Below are positions 8,368 through 17,288 of a stretch of DNA of 64,000 bases, piece by piece. The position numbers were made by a program, and so were the translations under genes. The stretch spans positions 284,001-348,000 of the forward strand of contig NZ_FORA01000004.1 in the NCBI RefSeq assembly GCF_900113875.1, read 5' to 3'. This DNA comes from Jannaschia pohangensis. GTDB lineage: Bacteria > Pseudomonadota > Alphaproteobacteria > Rhodobacterales > Rhodobacteraceae. Position 1 is the stretch's first letter; each line of letters starts with the position of its first letter. The notes under the pieces were generated by a model that was given only the letters and a program-made list of their open reading frames with translations, was not told where the DNA came from and searched no databases.

Positions 8368-9279
8368 TTATGACAGGCCCGCGTCTTCTTGTGTCCCAAT
8401 CATGATGTTCAGATTTTGGACCGCCGTTCCTGACGCACCTTTGCCCAGATTATCGAGAGCCGCCACAATCGTGACATGTGTGGTGCCGTTTCCCTGAACC
8501 GACAATACCATTCGATTTGTCCCGTTTACCGCCTGCGGATCGATTCGATCCCCGGATTGGGCGACGCTGACGAAGGGGTCGCCCGCGTAGAAGTCGCGCA
8601 AGGCTGCCTCGATCCGGGCGTAGCCCGCGACATTTCCGGGCAGAAGGTCGGCATGAAGGTGCAATTGCACGATCATGCCTTGCGCATAGTTCCCGACGGC
8701 GGGTTGGAACAGCGGCCGACGCGTCAGGCCGCCATACGCCATGATTTCGGGCACGTGTTTGTGCGACTGGCCGCTCGCATAGAGGTAGAAGTCCGGGGCC
8801 TGACCCGCCTCGTGCTCGGCGATCAGCGATTTGCCCCCGCCGGTATAGCCCGACACGCCGGTCAGGACGGCGGGATGATCCGGAGGCAGAATGCCCGCAT
8901 CGGTCAGCGGACGCAGCATCGCGATAGACCCGGTGGCAAAGCAGCCGACGTTGGCCACGTGCCGCGCCTTGGCGATGGCGGCCCGCTGGCCGGGGAGTTC
9001 GGGCATGCCATAGGTCCAGCCCGGCGCGACCCGGTGCGCGGTCGAGGCGTCGATGATCCTCGTGTCGCCCGCAATCGTGACGGCCTGCCGCGCGGCATCG
9101 TCGGGCAGGCACAGGATGGCCACGTCGGCTTCGGCAAAGGCTTCCCGCCGCGCGTCCTCGTCCTTGCGGTCCGCCTCGCCCAGTTGGATCAGGCGAATGT
9201 CGGAGCGGTCATGCAAGCGGTCGCGGATCTGGAGGCCGGTGGTGCCTGCCTCGCCATCGATGAATACTGCAGTGGTCAT
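8368..9279 (-). CDS. argC: N-acetyl-gamma-glutamyl-phosphate reductase, type 2
   Basis: Arginine biosynthesis: reduces N-acetylglutamyl phosphate to the semialdehyde with NADPH. The 303 residues match the short type 2 ArgC. The N-terminal dinucleotide-binding part is FIDGEAGTTGLQIRDRL, the catalytic cysteine is in NVGCFATG (Cys113), and SGYTGGGKSLI and SHKHVPEI are conserved substrate-binding segments. The ATG at 9279 starts the recognised N-terminus; the frame continues upstream only as read-through. It stands apart from other arg genes here. Confidence 0.96.
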   Translation of the reverse strand: MTTAVFIDGEAGTTGLQIRDRLHDRSDIRLIQLGEADRKDEDARREAFAEADVAILCLPDDAARQAVTIAGDTRIIDASTAHRVAPGWTYGMPELPGQRAAIAKARHVANVGCFATGSIAMLRPLTDAGILPPDHPAVLTGVSGYTGGGKSLIAEHEAGQAPDFYLYASGQSHKHVPEIMAYGGLTRRPLFQPAVGNYAQGMIVQLHLHADLLPGNVAGYARIEAALRDFYAGDPFVSVAQSGDRIDPQAVNGTNRMVLSVQGNGTTHVTIVAALDNLGKGASGTAVQNLNIMIGTQEDAGLS

Positions 9280-9359
9280 GATCGTCTCCGGGTATTGGAT
9301 GGGGGCCAGATACGCGGATGCGAGCGGTCCCGCAACGCCCAAGCGGGAGGAGCCTGGCC

Positions 9360-10325
9360 CTAGTGCAGGATGTCGTGGCCCATTTGCCGGAACAGGTCGA
9401 CGTAGTCCAGAAGGACCCAGTTCTCGGCGATGCGTCCGTTTGCACAACGATAGAAGTCCATCACCCGCAGGGTCAGGGCGCGTTCGGTGGCGGGCACGCC
9501 GAGATAGTCGCCCCGGTGCGTCATCGTCATGGAGGGCCAGCCGGACACGGCGGCATAGTTGCCGTCGCCGATGCGGCAGTAATGGTTGCCGCCCTTGCGA
9601 TCCGGGAAGGCACGAAGGAAGGGCGTGCGGTGATCCCTGACGAACCCGTCCCACCGGAAGTTCGACCCGATCCCGCCGGGCCCGTACCATAGCATATCGT
9701 CGGCCCAGGTTCCGTCCGCCCCGGTCTGGCCCCTGGAGGCGCCGGTCTTGGGGTCGTAGACGTGGAGGTCCCCCAACATGCGCTGAACCAGGTCGAGCGA
9801 GGCGGTCCCGTCGCCGGTCGTCGGGCAGACGCCATCATGGGTGGCGGGGCCGGGAAACAGCATCTCGGTGCCCAGGAGCTCTGGCCAGGCGGCGCGCCCA
9901 GCCTGACGCATGAGGTCCGGCAGGTCCAGGATGATCCGGCTTTCGGCGATGCGCCCTGCGCCATTCAGCCTGTGGAATTCGCCGTAGCGCAGGAAGGCCA
10001 GCCGAGCCGACGGCGCGACACCCCAGAGGTCGCCCACATGGGTGCCGACGATATGCCCGACCGTGGCGACCCATCGTCCGCCCGGCGCACGGATGTTGTC
10101 ACCGCCGATCACGATCTCGTCGCGGCGATGCGCGCCGTGCAGGGCCGCGCGGAGGGGCAGGATCGCCTGGTTCAGGATCGCCTGCCTGCCGCTGATCCCA
10201 TTGACCGGGGCCATCATGTCCCACTGGGCGTATTCGGTCAGGATCGCTTCAGCCGCCTCTGCCGGATCATCTGCGGATAGGAGGGAGGCAAGGCCGGTGC
10301 GGGTGGTGGCGCGGAAGTCGGTCAT
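9360..10325 (-). CDS. SnoaL-like / NTF2-fold ester cyclase family protein (two domains)
   Basis: A protein of about 321 residues with two NTF2-like cone domains, roughly residues 10-140 and 195-321; the second ends with the typical FYRCANGRIAENWVLLDYVDLFRQMG. Such SnoaL-like proteins bind or isomerise small hydrophobic substrates, but the substrate here cannot be told. The ATG at 10325 is preferred to an in-frame TTG four codons upstream. It is divergent from the sugar ABC importer and shares an intergenic region with a LacI-type palindrome, so it may belong to the same regulon. Confidence 0.78.
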   Translation of the reverse strand: MTDFRATTRTGLASLLSADDPAEAAEAILTEYAQWDMMAPVNGISGRQAILNQAILPLRAALHGAHRRDEIVIGGDNIRAPGGRWVATVGHIVGTHVGDLWGVAPSARLAFLRYGEFHRLNGAGRIAESRIILDLPDLMRQAGRAAWPELLGTEMLFPGPATHDGVCPTTGDGTASLDLVQRMLGDLHVYDPKTGASRGQTGADGTWADDMLWYGPGGIGSNFRWDGFVRDHRTPFLRAFPDRKGGNHYCRIGDGNYAAVSGWPSMTMTHRGDYLGVPATERALTLRVMDFYRCANGRIAENWVLLDYVDLFRQMGHDILH

Positions 10326-10365
10326 CGGCGGGTCCAAAGGATTTGCTTGATATTGGGCAACAGAG

Positions 10366-10381
10366 TTGCAAACGTATGCAA
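10366..10381. promoter_or_regulatory. LacI-type operator candidate upstream of the sugar-binding protein gene
   Basis: The 16-bp sequence TTGCAAACGTATGCAA is a near-perfect palindrome with a central CG, the usual form of LacI/GalR-family operators. It lies between the divergent SnoaL-like gene and the solute-binding protein gene. The half ACGTATGCAAGT recurs at 12292-12303, in front of the permease genes. No LacI gene is in the window. Confidence 0.55.
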
Positions 10382-10518
10382 GTGGCCACCCTACCTAGGT
10401 GCCAGAGGAAGGAAAGTGCTTTCGCTTTGGCATATCACCGGACCGCGGCTAGTGTGGTGGGAGAGGGGAAGGGACGTCCCGGACCCGCAAACCGGCAGTT
10501 GTCGATGGGGAGAAACCG

Positions 10519-11739
10519 ATGCTGATCAAGAAACTTGCCCTTGCGGGCATCTTTGCGCTGAGCGCGTCCACCGCCATGGCGGCCTGCGCGTTTGAAAACA
10601 GCCAGGAGGTCAAGACGCTGTCCGCCGGCTTCGAGGCCTGGAAGGCCGTGACCGACGCCATGGCCGAATGCGGCAACGTCTCGGCCGAGCTGGACCAGGA
10701 ATTCCGCACCAAGCAACCCGCCGCCTTTGCCGCCGATCCCTCGCTCTATGCCGTGGGCGGTGTGTCGAACGGAACCGTGACGCCCCTGATCAACGAAGGC
10801 ACGATCCGGCCGCTCGATGATCTGGTGGCCGAGTATGGCGGCAACCTGACGCCGAACCAGCTGATCCGCGTGGACGGGCAGATCATGGCCATCGCCATGA
10901 TGGTGAACACGCAGCACCTGATGTACCGGACCGACATCTTCGCGGATCTGGGGCTGGACGTGCCCACCACCTATGACGAGGTGCTGGCCGCCGCCGCCGC
11001 GATCAAGGAGGCGGGCGTCGTGGAATACCCGCTCGGGGCGACGATGGCCTCGGGGTGGAACCTGGCGCAGGACTTCAACAACATGTTCCTGGGCTTCGGC
11101 GGCACATTCTATAACGCGGACAGCACGCCTGCCGTGAATTCCGAAGCCGGGGTCAAGGCGCTCGAGATGATGAAGGCGCTGACGGAATACATGGACCCCG
11201 AATACCTCGTGTCCGATTCCACCTATGTCCAGCAGCAGTTCCAGCAGGGCAAGATCGCCATGGCGAACCTCTGGGCGTCGCGCGGCGCGGCCATGAACGA
11301 CGAGGCGGAAAGCCAGGTCGTCGGCAAGGTCGGCTCGGCCATGGCCCCGATCGCGATGGAGGGCGGCGCGCCCGCGACCACGCTTTGGTGGGACGGCATC
11401 GTCATCGCCAAGAACATCCCCGACGATCTGGCCGAAGCGGCGTTCCGCGTCGCTATGGAAGGTCTGGACGAAGAGATGGTCACCGCCAACAACGCCGACG
11501 CGATCTGGTTGATCCCCGGCTATGTGCCCGACGAGATGGCTGCGGGCGCGATTGCGACCGCCACCGCGACGCCGACCCCGATCAGCTATCCCTCGACCAG
11601 CCAGATGGGCCTGATGCACACCGCCATCGGCAACGAGTTGGACAGCTTCTTTACCGGCGACCGCAGCGCCGAAGAGACGCTGGCCGCCATCGAGGAGGCC
11701 TATACCTCCGCAGCCAAGGAAGCCGGTCTGCTTCAGTAG
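10519..11739 (+). CDS. Sugar ABC transporter substrate-binding protein (family 1)
   Basis: Periplasmic receptor of a carbohydrate importer, 406 residues. An export signal (MLIKKLALAGIFALSAST, cleavage after AMA) is followed by a two-lobe binding protein with features of family 1 solute-binding proteins, such as TPLINEGTIRPLDDLVAEYG, MYRTDIFADLGLDVPTTYDE and an AMANLWASRG segment. GAGA precedes the ATG. It is followed by a strong terminator, then by a small opposing gene, then by the two permease genes. The sugar is unknown; the permease layout recalls alpha-glucoside systems. Confidence 0.92.
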   Translation: MLIKKLALAGIFALSASTAMAACAFENSQEVKTLSAGFEAWKAVTDAMAECGNVSAELDQEFRTKQPAAFAADPSLYAVGGVSNGTVTPLINEGTIRPLDDLVAEYGGNLTPNQLIRVDGQIMAIAMMVNTQHLMYRTDIFADLGLDVPTTYDEVLAAAAAIKEAGVVEYPLGATMASGWNLAQDFNNMFLGFGGTFYNADSTPAVNSEAGVKALEMMKALTEYMDPEYLVSDSTYVQQQFQQGKIAMANLWASRGAAMNDEAESQVVGKVGSAMAPIAMEGGAPATTLWWDGIVIAKNIPDDLAEAAFRVAMEGLDEEMVTANNADAIWLIPGYVPDEMAAGAIATATATPTPISYPSTSQMGLMHTAIGNELDSFFTGDRSAEETLAAIEEAYTSAAKEAGLLQ

Positions 11740-11758
11740 GCGACCGCGTCAGAGGACA

Positions 11759-11793
11759 GGGCCCCGCCCGGGAAATCCGGCGGGGCCCTTTTT
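11759..11793 (+). terminator. Strong terminator after the sugar-binding protein gene
   Basis: A 10-bp perfect stem GGGCCCCGCC/GGCGGGGCCC with a 10-base loop is followed by TTTTT. It isolates the abundant binding-protein transcript from the downstream permeases. Confidence 0.9.
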
Positions 11794-11819
11794 CCGTCAA
11801 GAGCAATACCGGTCGATGA

Positions 11820-12131
11820 TCAGCGAGGACGTTTCAGCCGTCTTGCGCTGACATCATGCGGTGCGAGGGCTTCCACCAAGGTCGCGGCACCCTCGGGCGT
11901 CTGGCAGGTCACCATCGGGCGTCCGCCTGCACGGCAGTCGCTGATGGCGATCAGGGCGTTCCCGGCAAGCGGGCCCCGGATTTCCCCGCTGGCTGCATAG
12001 GACTTGCTGTGATCGCCGAAGACCCAAGCGGATGCGCTCTGGCCGAGCGGCCTGCGGGAGGCCACCATCCCGGAGGCTTCACCGGCCACGGCATCTTTGG
12101 CGCGGGCATATGCGTCGTCTTCGGAGATCAT
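11820..12131 (-). CDS. Hypothetical protein, 103 residues
   Basis: A short cytoplasmic protein with protein-like composition: an acidic/Ala helix start (MISEDDAYARAKDAVAG), a central SASAWVFGDHSKSYA strand region, and a basic tail. No domain recognised. It is read against the flanking transporter genes and sits between the binding protein and the permeases. Low-confidence gene; its start ATG at 12131 has no obvious strong ribosome-binding site. Confidence 0.5.
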   Translation of the reverse strand: MISEDDAYARAKDAVAGEASGMVASRRPLGQSASAWVFGDHSKSYAASGEIRGPLAGNALIAISDCRAGGRPMVTCQTPEGAATLVEALAPHDVSARRLKRPR

Positions 12132-12287
12132 GGTCCCGATCCTTGATGACGAGGCCGATTTTACTGCGCCCTATGGGGCTTGCAACGACCGGGCATTCAA
12201 CGTCGACTGGACGATGCCGCGACTTGCATTGCAAGATATGGGATCGATGCGGAATGCGGGCCTTGGGGCAAAAATTCGTGACAGGCC

Positions 12288-12303
12288 CTGACTACGTATG
12301 CAA
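12288..12303. promoter_or_regulatory. Second LacI-type half-palindrome, upstream of the permease genes
   Basis: CTGACTACGTATGCAA carries the same right half (ACGTATGCAAGT) as the operator at 10366-10381 but a poorer left half. It lies 40 bp before the first permease ATG, consistent with separate control of the permease transcript by the same regulator. Confidence 0.45.
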
Positions 12304-12342
12304 GTCTTGTCGTCAGGGTGCGATCCGCTCGGGGGAGTCGTC

Positions 12343-13362
12343 ATGAAGTTCAAGACATTCGCCATGTTCGTGGGCCCATCGGTCGTCCTGATGCTGCTGT
12401 TCATCGCCTTTCCGCTGGTGACCGTCCTCATCAATTCGTTCCAGGTGACGAACCCCGTCTTCATCACGCAGGAGGTCGAGACCTGCACCCCGGGTTTCGT
12501 CACCCAGACTTGCACCACGGAGGTCAAGACGATCCCGGTGCTCGACGAGGATGGAGATGTCGTGCGCGTCACGCAGTGGGTGGGGTTCAGCAGCTATGCC
12601 AATGTTCTGGGCGGCGAGCGGTTCAGCCGGGCCATCGCCGATCTCGATCTGGGGCAATTGGCCAACATCGATTTCTGGAAGGCGTTGCGCTTCACGCTGA
12701 CCTTCACGCTTGTCACCTTGCCTTTTGTCCTGGTCCTCGGGCTCTCCATCGCGCTTGTGGTCAACAATGCGTCCAAGTCGATCAAGGGGCCGGTGATCTT
12801 CGTGTCGCTGCTGCCGTTCATCATCACGCCCGTGATCGGCGCGTTGTCGATCCGCTGGCTGTTCTATGGCGACGGGATCGTGACGGTCTGGCTCGAGGCG
12901 CTGTTCGACACCAACCTGTCGGTGGCCGCCAATGGATGGGCGGTGGAGTTCCTGATGATGTTCTACCGCGTCTGGCATGTCGCGCCTTTTGCTTTCGTCA
13001 TCCTCTATGCGGGGCTTCAGACGGTGAACCGGGACACGCTGGAATCGGCGATGATCGACGGGGCCAGCCGGTGGGAGCGTCTGCGCTTCGTCATCATCCC
13101 GCACCTGATGCCGCTGATCGTTTTCATCACGCTGATCCACCTGATGGACGCTTACCGCGCCTTCGAGGAGGTCATCGGCTTCTCCTCCGAAAGCCACCGG
13201 ATCACGCTGCAATACCTGACCTATGACTATCTTCAGCCCGACGATGCCGGAAACCGTCAGATCAGTTCCGCCTCGGCGTCGGCGATGCTGACGATGATCG
13301 GGGTCGTCATACTGCTGGCGGCGCCCTTGCGGCGGACCTGGCGCGACCAGAGGGGGGCCTAG
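12343..13362 (+). CDS. Sugar ABC transporter permease (first)
   Basis: Inner-membrane permease, about 339 residues. It has a first transmembrane helix (FVGPSVVLMLLFIAFPLVTV), then a periplasmic loop of about 65 residues that contains four cysteines (TCTPGF..TQTCTT), then five further helices. The ATP-binding-subunit contact loop is seen as LESAMIDGASRWERLRFVIIP (an EAA-type loop). GGGGGAG lies before the ATG. It is separated by 3 bp from the second permease. No ATPase gene follows, so it must borrow one encoded elsewhere. Confidence 0.9.
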   Translation: MKFKTFAMFVGPSVVLMLLFIAFPLVTVLINSFQVTNPVFITQEVETCTPGFVTQTCTTEVKTIPVLDEDGDVVRVTQWVGFSSYANVLGGERFSRAIADLDLGQLANIDFWKALRFTLTFTLVTLPFVLVLGLSIALVVNNASKSIKGPVIFVSLLPFIITPVIGALSIRWLFYGDGIVTVWLEALFDTNLSVAANGWAVEFLMMFYRVWHVAPFAFVILYAGLQTVNRDTLESAMIDGASRWERLRFVIIPHLMPLIVFITLIHLMDAYRAFEEVIGFSSESHRITLQYLTYDYLQPDDAGNRQISSASASAMLTMIGVVILLAAPLRRTWRDQRGA

Positions 13363-13365
13363 GCC

Positions 13366-14529
13366 ATGGCCGACACATCCGTCCCGCTGGCCATGCGGCA
13401 GCCGGTTTCGCTGCGGCTGGCGTCCAATGTCTTCCTGCTGTTCTGGCTTTTGCTGGCGGCCTTTCCGTTGGTCTGGGTTCTGGCGATGTCGTTCAAGTCG
13501 CCGGTCGATGCCTTTTCGTCCTCGGCCTGGGCGGTCCTGAGCGGGCCGCGCACGCTGGCCGATGGCAATGGCCTGTCGATCGTGGATATCGTCCTCGGGA
13601 TCGCGGTCGCCTGGGGTGCGATCCGGGCCGCGACCCGCTGGCTGATGCCGATGGCGGCGGGCGAGGGGCTGGCGCAAAAGGCCTTCAGCTGGATCGTGGT
13701 CAGCCTGGGCTTCGCGCTGCTGTTCATACTGGGTTTCTTTGTCGCCCTGCCTTGGGTGGCAACGCCGATCGAGGGGCTTCTGGGCCCCTTGGGTCAACCG
13801 ATCCTGGGCCTGACGACGCAGCATTATCAATCGGTCTGGGTCGAGAATGCGTTCTACGAGAACTTCCGCAATTCGATGATCGTGACCTTCGGCGTGGTCA
13901 CCGTATCCCTGACCGTCGGCACCCTGGCAGGATATGGACTGGCAAGGTCGGGCAGCACGCTGGCGTTCTGGATCCTGATCATCGCGTTGGTATTCCGGGC
14001 CCTGCCGCATTCGGTTCTGGTGGCAGGCTATCTGCCGGTCTTCATCAATTCGGCCGAAATCCTGCGGCCATTCCTGGGGGAGAATGCCCCGACGCTCTAT
14101 GGTCAGCCGCTGGCAGTGATCGCGGTTCTGGTGTCCATCAACCAGCCGTTCACGATTTGGATGCTGCGGTCCTTCTTCCAGAACATCCCGCACGAGTTGG
14201 ACGAAAGCGCCCGCGTCGATGGCTGCACCCATTTTCAGGCGTTCCGATGGGTCATCATGCCGGTCATGTGGCCAGGCATCATCACCACGGGGCTTTTCAG
14301 TTTCCTGCTGGCCTATAACGACTTTCTGGTAACGTCGCTTTTGCTGGATGCGTCGAACCAGACCATGGTCCCGGCCATCGCAGGCTATTTCAACCGCGAG
14401 ACGACGACGACCGACCAGGTGGAGGCAATCGCCGCCGCCGTCAGCATCACGGCCCCGCTGTTCCTTCTGGTGATGATCTTCCAGCGCCAGATCGTCTCGG
14501 GCCTGACGGCAGGCGCGGTGAAGGGCTAG
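13366..14529 (+). CDS. Sugar ABC transporter permease (second)
   Basis: Inner-membrane permease partner, 387 residues. It is longer than the usual 280 because of an N-terminal insertion of about 100 residues with two extra hydrophobic segments (VDIVLGIAVAWGAIRAA; IVVSLGFALLFILGFFVAL) between helix 1 and the conserved core. The EAA loop is LDESARVDGCTHFQAFRWVIMP. It ends 2 bp from a convergent thioesterase gene, so the transporter operon closes here without an ATP-binding subunit. Confidence 0.9.
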   Translation: MADTSVPLAMRQPVSLRLASNVFLLFWLLLAAFPLVWVLAMSFKSPVDAFSSSAWAVLSGPRTLADGNGLSIVDIVLGIAVAWGAIRAATRWLMPMAAGEGLAQKAFSWIVVSLGFALLFILGFFVALPWVATPIEGLLGPLGQPILGLTTQHYQSVWVENAFYENFRNSMIVTFGVVTVSLTVGTLAGYGLARSGSTLAFWILIIALVFRALPHSVLVAGYLPVFINSAEILRPFLGENAPTLYGQPLAVIAVLVSINQPFTIWMLRSFFQNIPHELDESARVDGCTHFQAFRWVIMPVMWPGIITTGLFSFLLAYNDFLVTSLLLDASNQTMVPAIAGYFNRETTTTDQVEAIAAAVSITAPLFLLVMIFQRQIVSGLTAGAVKG

Positions 14530-14531
14530 CC

Positions 14532-15008
14532 TTAGAACGTCGCGCCGTCGCGGTCGCGGAAGACGTCGATGTAGGATTGGGGCAGGGGGCGGCGCGTGAC
14601 GAAGTCGTCCTCCATCAGGACGATGACGGCCTGCGATGTCGCGCAAAGTGTGCCGTCCGAATAGACGGCGTAATCCATCGTCCAGGATGTGCGGCGATAG
14701 GCCCGCGTCCGGCCCGTGACGATATACACGTCCTCCAGATGCAGGGGTGCCTTGAAATCCACCGCCACGGATTTCAGGACCAGCACCGGGCGTCCTTCGG
14801 ACTTGGCATAATCGCTGATCCCGTAGGCGCGCAGATAGGCGATGCGGAACGTCTCGAACCAGCTGAGGTATCGGGCGTTGTTCACATGATCCAGAACGTC
14901 GAGTTCGTGGAACTTCACCCGGTCGGCCTGCCCGAAGGCAAAGGGGGCAGGCACGCCCGCGGTGCGCAGGGTGGGTGTATCGAGCGGTGTCAGAAGCGGA
15001 AATGTCAT
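14532..15008 (-). CDS. Acyl-CoA thioesterase, 4-hydroxybenzoyl-CoA thioesterase (hotdog) family
   Basis: Predicted thioesterase of 158 residues with a single hotdog fold. The segment VKFHELDVLDHVNNARYLSWFET holds the family active-site aspartate region, and SVAVDFKAPLHLEDVYIVTGRTR is the typical central strand. Probably cytoplasmic. Substrate not determined; YbgC-type enzymes act on small acyl-CoAs. It stands alone beside tRNA-Gly. Confidence 0.85.
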   Translation of the reverse strand: MTFPLLTPLDTPTLRTAGVPAPFAFGQADRVKFHELDVLDHVNNARYLSWFETFRIAYLRAYGISDYAKSEGRPVLVLKSVAVDFKAPLHLEDVYIVTGRTRAYRRTSWTMDYAVYSDGTLCATSQAVIVLMEDDFVTRRPLPQSYIDVFRDRDGATF

Positions 15009-15056
15009 GCGCCCGCTTCTAGCGGTCGCAGGCCCGGGCGCAAGGATCGGAAATCG

Positions 15057-15130
15057 TGGAGCGGGTAACGAGAATCGAACTCGTAACTAAAGCTTGGGAA
15101 GCTGCCGTGATACCTTTTCACCATACCCGC
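15057..15130 (-). tRNA. tRNA-Gly (anticodon CCC)
   Basis: A 74-nt cloverleaf with encoded CCA. The acceptor GCGGGTA/TACCCGC is perfect, the T arm is ACGAG-TTCGATT-CTCGT, and the anticodon loop is TTCCCAA, giving CCC. The anticodon stem GCAGC/GCTTT contains one C-U mismatch and a G-U end pair, so it is slightly weakened. Confidence 0.93.
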
Positions 15131-15245
15131 GCTCTCACACGTCGGGGCATATCAACAGGGCACCGGGCTTCGCAAGTCCAAAGCGTTCGGGACTTGGCGG
15201 GTGACCTGCGCCCGAATAGGCGCAGGTCTGTTCATGGGTTGCCGG

Positions 15246-16772
15246 TTACTCGGCGGCGACGGGCTTCGGGTTCGTTCCCTTGAAGGGGTCTTCATACCCG
15301 AACTCGCTCATGTCGGCGACGGACCGGTTGTGGTCCTTCCAGTCCTTGATCTCTGCATCGCTGGCATAGGGCGAAAAGAGCCCGGTCCAGGCAAAGAGGA
15401 TGCCAATCACCGGCGTCATCCAGCAGGCGAAGGCCAGCGGGATATAAAGCAGGTTCTCGAAGTTGCCGTCGACGACGCCAAGGCCCAGGGCCGAGATGAC
15501 GAAGGCACCGCCCGCATTCCACGGGATCAGCGGCGACATGAGCGTGCCACCTTCCTCGATCGCGCGGCTGAGGTTCAGGGTCGAGCGGCCCATGCCCCGA
15601 TAGACCGGCGAATACATCCGGCCGGGCAAGGCGATGGACAGGTAGGGGTCGCCCGCCACCAGGTTCGTCGCCGTCGAGGTCGCGATGGCCGCCGTCTGGA
15701 CACCGGCGAAGGAATGCACCTTCGACAGGATCTTGGCGATGATGGCCTGCAGGCAGCCCGTCCGCTCCAGTGCGCCGCCGAAGCCGAGCGCGATCAGGAT
15801 CAGCGAGATGGTCCACATCATCGACTGGATGCCGCCCCGGTTGAGCAAGCTGTCGATCTCGGCAATGCCGGTCTCGATGGAATAGCCGCTATTGGCATAG
15901 CCGAAGATGTCGTGGATGGACGCGCCCTGAACGAACATCGCCGTGATCGCACCGGCCACGACCCCCGCGAACAGCGACGGAATCGGCGGCTTCTTCATGA
16001 TCGCCAGCGCGATGACGATGACCGCAGGCAACAGAAGCCAGACCGAAATCGTGAGGTTGTCGTCCAGCGCCGTGGTGATGCTGTCGATCCGCTCGAACGA
16101 GGTGTTGCCGCCGTCGACCAGGGCGAAACCGGCCCAGACATAGATGCCCAGGGCGATAAGCATCGCGGGCACCGTCGTCGGCATCATGTTGCGGATGTGG
16201 TCGAACAGGTTCACGCCCGTCACTGCAGGGGCCAGGTTCGTGGTGTCCGACAGGGGCGAGATCTTGTCGCCGAAGAAGGCGCCCGACACCACCGCACCGG
16301 CGGTCCAGTAGACCGGAACGTCAAAGCCTGCGCCGATCCCCATCAGCGCCAGCCCAACGGTGCCGACCGTGCCCCAGGACGTGCCAAGCGACACCGACAC
16401 GACCGAACACATGATCATGGACGCGGCGAGGAAGATCTCGGGCGACAGGATCTTGAGCCCGTAATAGATGAGCGACGGCACCGTGCCGGACGCGATCCAG
16501 ACCCCGATGATCATGCCCACGACGATCAGCACGGAGACCGACGGAAGCGAGACGTTGATCACCCGGAAGACGCCGTCTTCCATGTTGCCCCAGTCATGGC
16601 CGAGGTAGATGCCGACCAGGGCCGTTATGGCAAGGCCGATGGCCAGGGGAATGTGCGGGGTGAAGTCCCCGAAATAGAAAAGCTGAATACCAAGAACCAT
16701 CAGCGTGAGTACGACCGGCACAAGCGCAAGCCCGAATGACGGTTTGCGCGGCGTGATGTCACCAGATGACAT
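15246..16772 (-). CDS. nhaC: Na+/H+ antiporter, NhaC family
   Basis: Inner-membrane sodium/proton antiporter, 508 residues with about 11-12 hydrophobic segments. Family marks are SLGTSWGTVGTVGLALMGIG, FFGDKISPLSDTTNLAPAV and TNLVAGDPYLSIALPGRMY. The start at 16772 has GAGGAC seven bases upstream; a longer frame adds 11 non-conserved residues. It likely serves sodium and pH homeostasis, which fits a marine bacterium. It is monocistronic, with a tRNA gene on either side. Confidence 0.93.
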   Translation of the reverse strand: MSSGDITPRKPSFGLALVPVVLTLMVLGIQLFYFGDFTPHIPLAIGLAITALVGIYLGHDWGNMEDGVFRVINVSLPSVSVLIVVGMIIGVWIASGTVPSLIYYGLKILSPEIFLAASMIMCSVVSVSLGTSWGTVGTVGLALMGIGAGFDVPVYWTAGAVVSGAFFGDKISPLSDTTNLAPAVTGVNLFDHIRNMMPTTVPAMLIALGIYVWAGFALVDGGNTSFERIDSITTALDDNLTISVWLLLPAVIVIALAIMKKPPIPSLFAGVVAGAITAMFVQGASIHDIFGYANSGYSIETGIAEIDSLLNRGGIQSMMWTISLILIALGFGGALERTGCLQAIIAKILSKVHSFAGVQTAAIATSTATNLVAGDPYLSIALPGRMYSPVYRGMGRSTLNLSRAIEEGGTLMSPLIPWNAGGAFVISALGLGVVDGNFENLLYIPLAFACWMTPVIGILFAWTGLFSPYASDAEIKDWKDHNRSVADMSEFGYEDPFKGTNPKPVAAE

Positions 16773-17154
16773 GAAATGTCCTCTCTGTCGGCTTTGCACG
16801 ATCATTCACGGAAACCGAAGTGCCCCCGCGCCCCCCTCGTGCGGTTGCGCCGGGTCCGAAAAATGCCGGACCTGGCAGACTAGAATTCCAGCATGACGGC
16901 TTGGGGTCCTCATGTCGACCCAAAGCTCAAGATCGGGGAATCGTGGCGTTCCGAGTGGTCCATTTGCGGTGTGCGATGTCAGGGCGCGGCTTGTGCGGGC
17001 GGTGAAATCCGTTCCCTCTTCAAGACGACGCGGGCCTGCAAAGCTCGGCGAATTCCTGCTTTCGGCATGGCCAACCCATGACCGAGGCAACACCGCGCGC
17101 CATGAATCATCGCTGGCGACGGGCATAAGCGGGACGTTCAATGAGGAGGAGATT
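16773..17154. other. Intergenic region without a supported gene
   Basis: About 380 bp between the nhaC start and tRNA-Asn. It will contain the nhaC promoter. Short open frames on both strands look like chance frames (arginine/serine-rich, no ribosome-binding site). I see no convincing RNA or repeat. Confidence 0.5.
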
Positions 17155-17229
17155 TGGCTCCGGCGGTAGGGATCGAACCTACGACCAATTGATTAACAGT
17201 CAACTGCTCTACCGCTGAGCTACGCCGGA
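17155..17229 (-). tRNA. tRNA-Asn (anticodon GTT)
   Basis: A 75-nt cloverleaf with encoded CCA: acceptor TCCGGCG/CGCCGGA, D arm GCTC-AGCGGTA-GAGC, anticodon loop CTGTTAA giving GTT, T arm GTAGG-TTCGATC-CCTAC. All stems pair. Confidence 0.97.
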
Positions 17230-17288
17230 ATACCGAGGGCGGGGTTACCGGGGTCGGCCGCGTGGCGCAAGAGGGTGTTTCGAATTTT

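Noticed and set aside
12313..14646. A 777-codon open frame on the minus strand over the two sugar permeases
   Set aside because: Low-complexity Arg/Asp/Gln/His translation typical of antisense GC-rich frames; the plus-strand permeases have clear helices and EAA loops.
16806..17141. A 111-codon open frame between nhaC and tRNA-Asn
   Set aside because: No ribosome-binding site, odd composition, and open frames on several other phases of the same stretch.
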